Made by a program: the position numbers and the translations under genes
Part shown: piece by piece, positions 62,260 through 64,000 of the stretch
Numbering within the stretch: position 1 is the stretch's first letter
How the letters are laid out: each line of letters opens with the position of its first letter
Assembly (NCBI RefSeq): GCF_029667115.1
Contig: NZ_JARUIU010000004.1
Span: forward strand, 62,001-126,000
Origin: Jeotgalibacillus sp. ET6
Lineage (GTDB): Bacteria; Bacillota; Bacilli; Bacillales; Jeotgalibacillaceae
Length of the DNA stretch: 64,000 nucleotides
Direction: 5' to 3'
Notes under the pieces: generated by a model
What the model was told of the DNA's origin: nothing
The model's input: the letters and a program-made list of their open reading frames with translations, nothing else
Databases searched by the model: none

Positions 62260-62910
62260 ATGGACGTTTTACACAACTACGGAATCGAAAAAAAGGACGG
62301 CAGAGAGGGTGTGCCCGCAGAACAGCTGACAGAACCCGAAACGATTGCCCAAATTGTCAGCCGCTACGCCAGTGTGAGTGACATCAGGCTAGAATCAACG
62401 GCAGCATCGCTGATTATCAAGCGGTACGCCGTTTTAACAGCGGCCGCTGCTCTTGAATACTACGGACTTCAAAAGCAAAAAGATAACTGGCTTCATCATG
62501 CGGAATTTGATTTTGATCGTTTTGCTCTGCTGGTGGATGATCAACATCCGGAACTCGTGGGAGACTGGAAAACTACTGTATTCGCCCATCATCTCACCCC
62601 AATGGTGGAGCAGTTTTCAAAAACATGCAGAATCCCGCAAAAAATTTTATGGGAAAATATCGCCGTTCGTCTGCAGTCTGTTTTTCGTAAAAAATCAACT
62701 CACTATCCCCATTCTCAGCTGCAAGACCTTTTCGATGAAATGACGGAAGTGGATGCTGAGTGGTCGGGATGCAAAGAAAATCCATTTACAAAATATCTGC
62801 AGAGGCCTGAGGATTGGCAGACCATTCCAGTCAGAGAAACCTGCTGCCGTCTCTATCAATTAAAAGAAGGGCAGGAGCAGCCCTATTGCGGGAACTGTCC
62901 GCTGAGTTGA
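62260..62910 (+). CDS. FhuF-like 2Fe-2S ferric siderophore reductase
   Basis: 216 residues. C-terminal cysteine pattern ETCCRLYQ...YCGNCPLS is the FhuF C-C-x10-C-x2-C iron-sulfur motif. The helical body matches the FhuF/IucA-C type. AAGGAGACC before ATG. Reduces ferric siderophore in the cytosol to free Fe2+. It closes the iron operon begun at 59160. Confidence 0.88.
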   Translation: MDVLHNYGIEKKDGREGVPAEQLTEPETIAQIVSRYASVSDIRLESTAASLIIKRYAVLTAAAALEYYGLQKQKDNWLHHAEFDFDRFALLVDDQHPELVGDWKTTVFAHHLTPMVEQFSKTCRIPQKILWENIAVRLQSVFRKKSTHYPHSQLQDLFDEMTEVDAEWSGCKENPFTKYLQRPEDWQTIPVRETCCRLYQLKEGQEQPYCGNCPLS

Positions 62911-62952
62911 GAGTACTGCATTAAAGAATTTCAGTATTGAAATGTAAACCTG

Positions 62953-63007
62953 GATAGCACCTTAATTTACACGCTGACATTAAAAGTGTGTAAATCAAGG
63001 TGCTATT
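62953..63007 (+). terminator. Long hairpin after the iron operon
   Basis: ATAGCACCTTAATTTACAC pairs with GTGTGTAAATCAAGGTGCTAT over about 19 positions, followed by TTGTG. The T run is short, but the position fits a terminator. 62911-63235 otherwise holds no gene. Confidence 0.6.
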
Positions 63008-63182
63008 TGTGAATTTCGTCTCTTTTTATGTGTTGGATATAAAGAAGAAAATTGTGAACAAATAGAGATAGGGTTGATGAATCTAAGTAGAATGAGAGAT
63101 GAAAATGACAGAGTCCTTTCAATAGAAATCATTTAAGACTAAAGAGATTCATTTTCTAAAAATTGACTGAACCCTATACAGA

Positions 63183-63210
63183 AGGCTGAGACAATTTAGG
63201 TCCCAGCCTC
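63183..63210 (-). terminator. Terminator of the sugar permease gene
   Basis: On the minus strand AGGCTGGGAC...GTCTCAGCCT pairs around CTAAATT. It has the same core as the head hairpins of the repeat family. Confidence 0.7.
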
Positions 63211-63235
63211 AAGCCTTAATATGCTAATGTAATCC

Positions 63236-64000
63236 CTACGCTCTCTGTCTTCTTGTCATGACATCAAAGATAACTGCCAGTGCAAGAACGCCGCCGCGGA
63301 TCATGTATTGAGAGGCGATCCCGACGCCGAGAAGGTTCATTCCATTTACCAGTGTAGCCATCACGACTGCTCCGATGACAGCACCGGTTACTTTACCGAC
63401 GCCGCCTGCAGCAGAAACGCCGCCTACAAACGCAGCTGCGATTGCATCCAGTTCAAAAAGAGTACCGGCCGTAGTGGTAGCAGACTGCAGGCGGGATGTG
63501 AATAAGATTCCGGATAAAGCGGACAGCATCCCCATTGAACCGAAGACAATAAACGTGATTTTACTTACATTGATCCCAGAAAGATGCGCCGCTTCCGGAT
63601 TGCTGCCGACTGCGTAAATATGACGCCCGAGGACGGTTTTAGTCGTTATAAAATGATACACAATCAGCACCAGCAGAATAATAATCATCGTCCACGAAAA
63701 GCCGTTGTAGCCGGCAAGAATCCATGTGACATACCCCATTAAAAAAGAAACGAGAACGAGCTGGATGATAAAAAGTGGAGCAGATACAACTTCAAAATTG
63801 TACCGCATTTTGTTTTTTCGATTTTTCATTGCACTATAAATATAGTAAATAATTGCTGCAGTGCCGAGCAGCAAAGAGAGAAGATGAAGGCCGCCGATTT
63901 GGGCAAGGGAAGGAATATACCCATTGCCGATCGCGTTGAAGGCTTCATTATCCACGTTGATTGTGCCCGATTTTTCAGTAGCCTGTAAAAGAGCTCCTCT
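63236..64000 (-). CDS. Sugar ABC transporter permease, MmsB/XylH type (5' end outside window)
   Basis: The frame is open past 63955 to the right edge (RGALLQATEKSGTINV before the GTG), so 255 C-terminal codons are seen. About six helices and the family motif AVGSNPEAAHLSGINVSKIT plus LFELDAIAAAFVGGVSAAGG. Similar to MmsB of the multiple monosaccharide transporter rather than RbsC. Neighbours to the right, probably ATPase and binding protein, lie outside. Confidence 0.85.
   Translation of the reverse strand, partial: RGALLQATEKSGTINVDNEAFNAIGNGYIPSLAQIGGLHLLSLLLGTAAIIYYIYSAMKNRKNKMRYNFEVVSAPLFIIQLVLVSFLMGYVTWILAGYNGFSWTMIIILLVLIVYHFITTKTVLGRHIYAVGSNPEAAHLSGINVSKITFIVFGSMGMLSALSGILFTSRLQSATTTAGTLFELDAIAAAFVGGVSAAGGVGKVTGAVIGAVVMATLVNGMNLLGVGIASQYMIRGGVLALAVIFDVMTRRQRA

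Overview
The window looks like chromosomal DNA of a low-to-mid GC Bacillota bacterium, most likely of the Bacillaceae/Caryophanaceae group. The evidence is the strong AGGAGG-type ribosome binding sites, TTG and GTG starts, Fur and cre-like boxes, an ohrR/ohr pair, a GntR(YtrA)-ABC module, a ydaO-type c-di-AMP riboswitch and near-consensus Spo0J parS sites. I cannot name the genus. No rRNA, tRNA, CRISPR array, transposase or prophage was seen.

Layout. 1-3.1 kb: end of an FAD-linked oxidase, an FGGY kinase and an RpiR/MurR regulator. 3.3-5.2 kb: yitT-like and tetR genes behind three palindromic operators and a 39-codon ORF. 5.5-9.5 kb: a Fur-boxed ferric siderophore ABC operon (minus strand). 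9.9-15.5 kb: housekeeping and hypothetical genes (Dus, XRE regulator, YcxB-like, histidine phosphatase, HD protein, rhomboid). 15.7-18.1 kb: alpha-galactosidase melA divergent from an AraC activator. 18.1-19.9 kb: gene debris. 19.9-21.7 kb: GntR-ABC module. 21.8-28.4 kb: methyltransferase, acetyltransferase, MerR-controlled alcohol dehydrogenase, a tandem-repeat coiled-coil protein, AraC/GyrI regulator, ohrR/ohr.

28.4-32.8 kb is an AT-rich accessory stretch. It holds a frameshifted MurJ-like flippase, a HipA-like kinase broken by one stop codon and joined to a HIRAN-domain protein, and a DIP1984-family gene followed by a probable structured RNA. 32.9-36.1 kb: VOC, Nudix, MazG and M50 genes. 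36.3-42.1 kb: complete ribose operon rbsRKDACB with promoter and two operators. 42.8-49.7 kb: kdp potassium ATPase operon behind a c-di-AMP riboswitch, with a small receiver-like protein, kdpF, and a short KdpD lacking its kinase. 49.8-53 kb: broken GNAT gene, MarR-MBL pair, ECF sigma/anti-sigma pair. 53.1-58.4 kb: acid-sugar pathway (PdxA2, DUF1537 kinase, KdgT permease) with a PrpR-like regulator. 59.1-62.9 kb: a second Fur-boxed siderophore uptake operon ending in a FhuF-like reductase. 63.2 kb to the edge: a sugar ABC permease.

An intergenic repeat of about 135 bp, usually headed by a terminator-like hairpin, occurs in several copies at 3' ends of genes. The items most worth follow-up are the HipA-kinase/HIRAN unit, the DIP1984-associated RNA, the receiver-like ORF in the c-di-AMP controlled kdp operon, and the repeat family.
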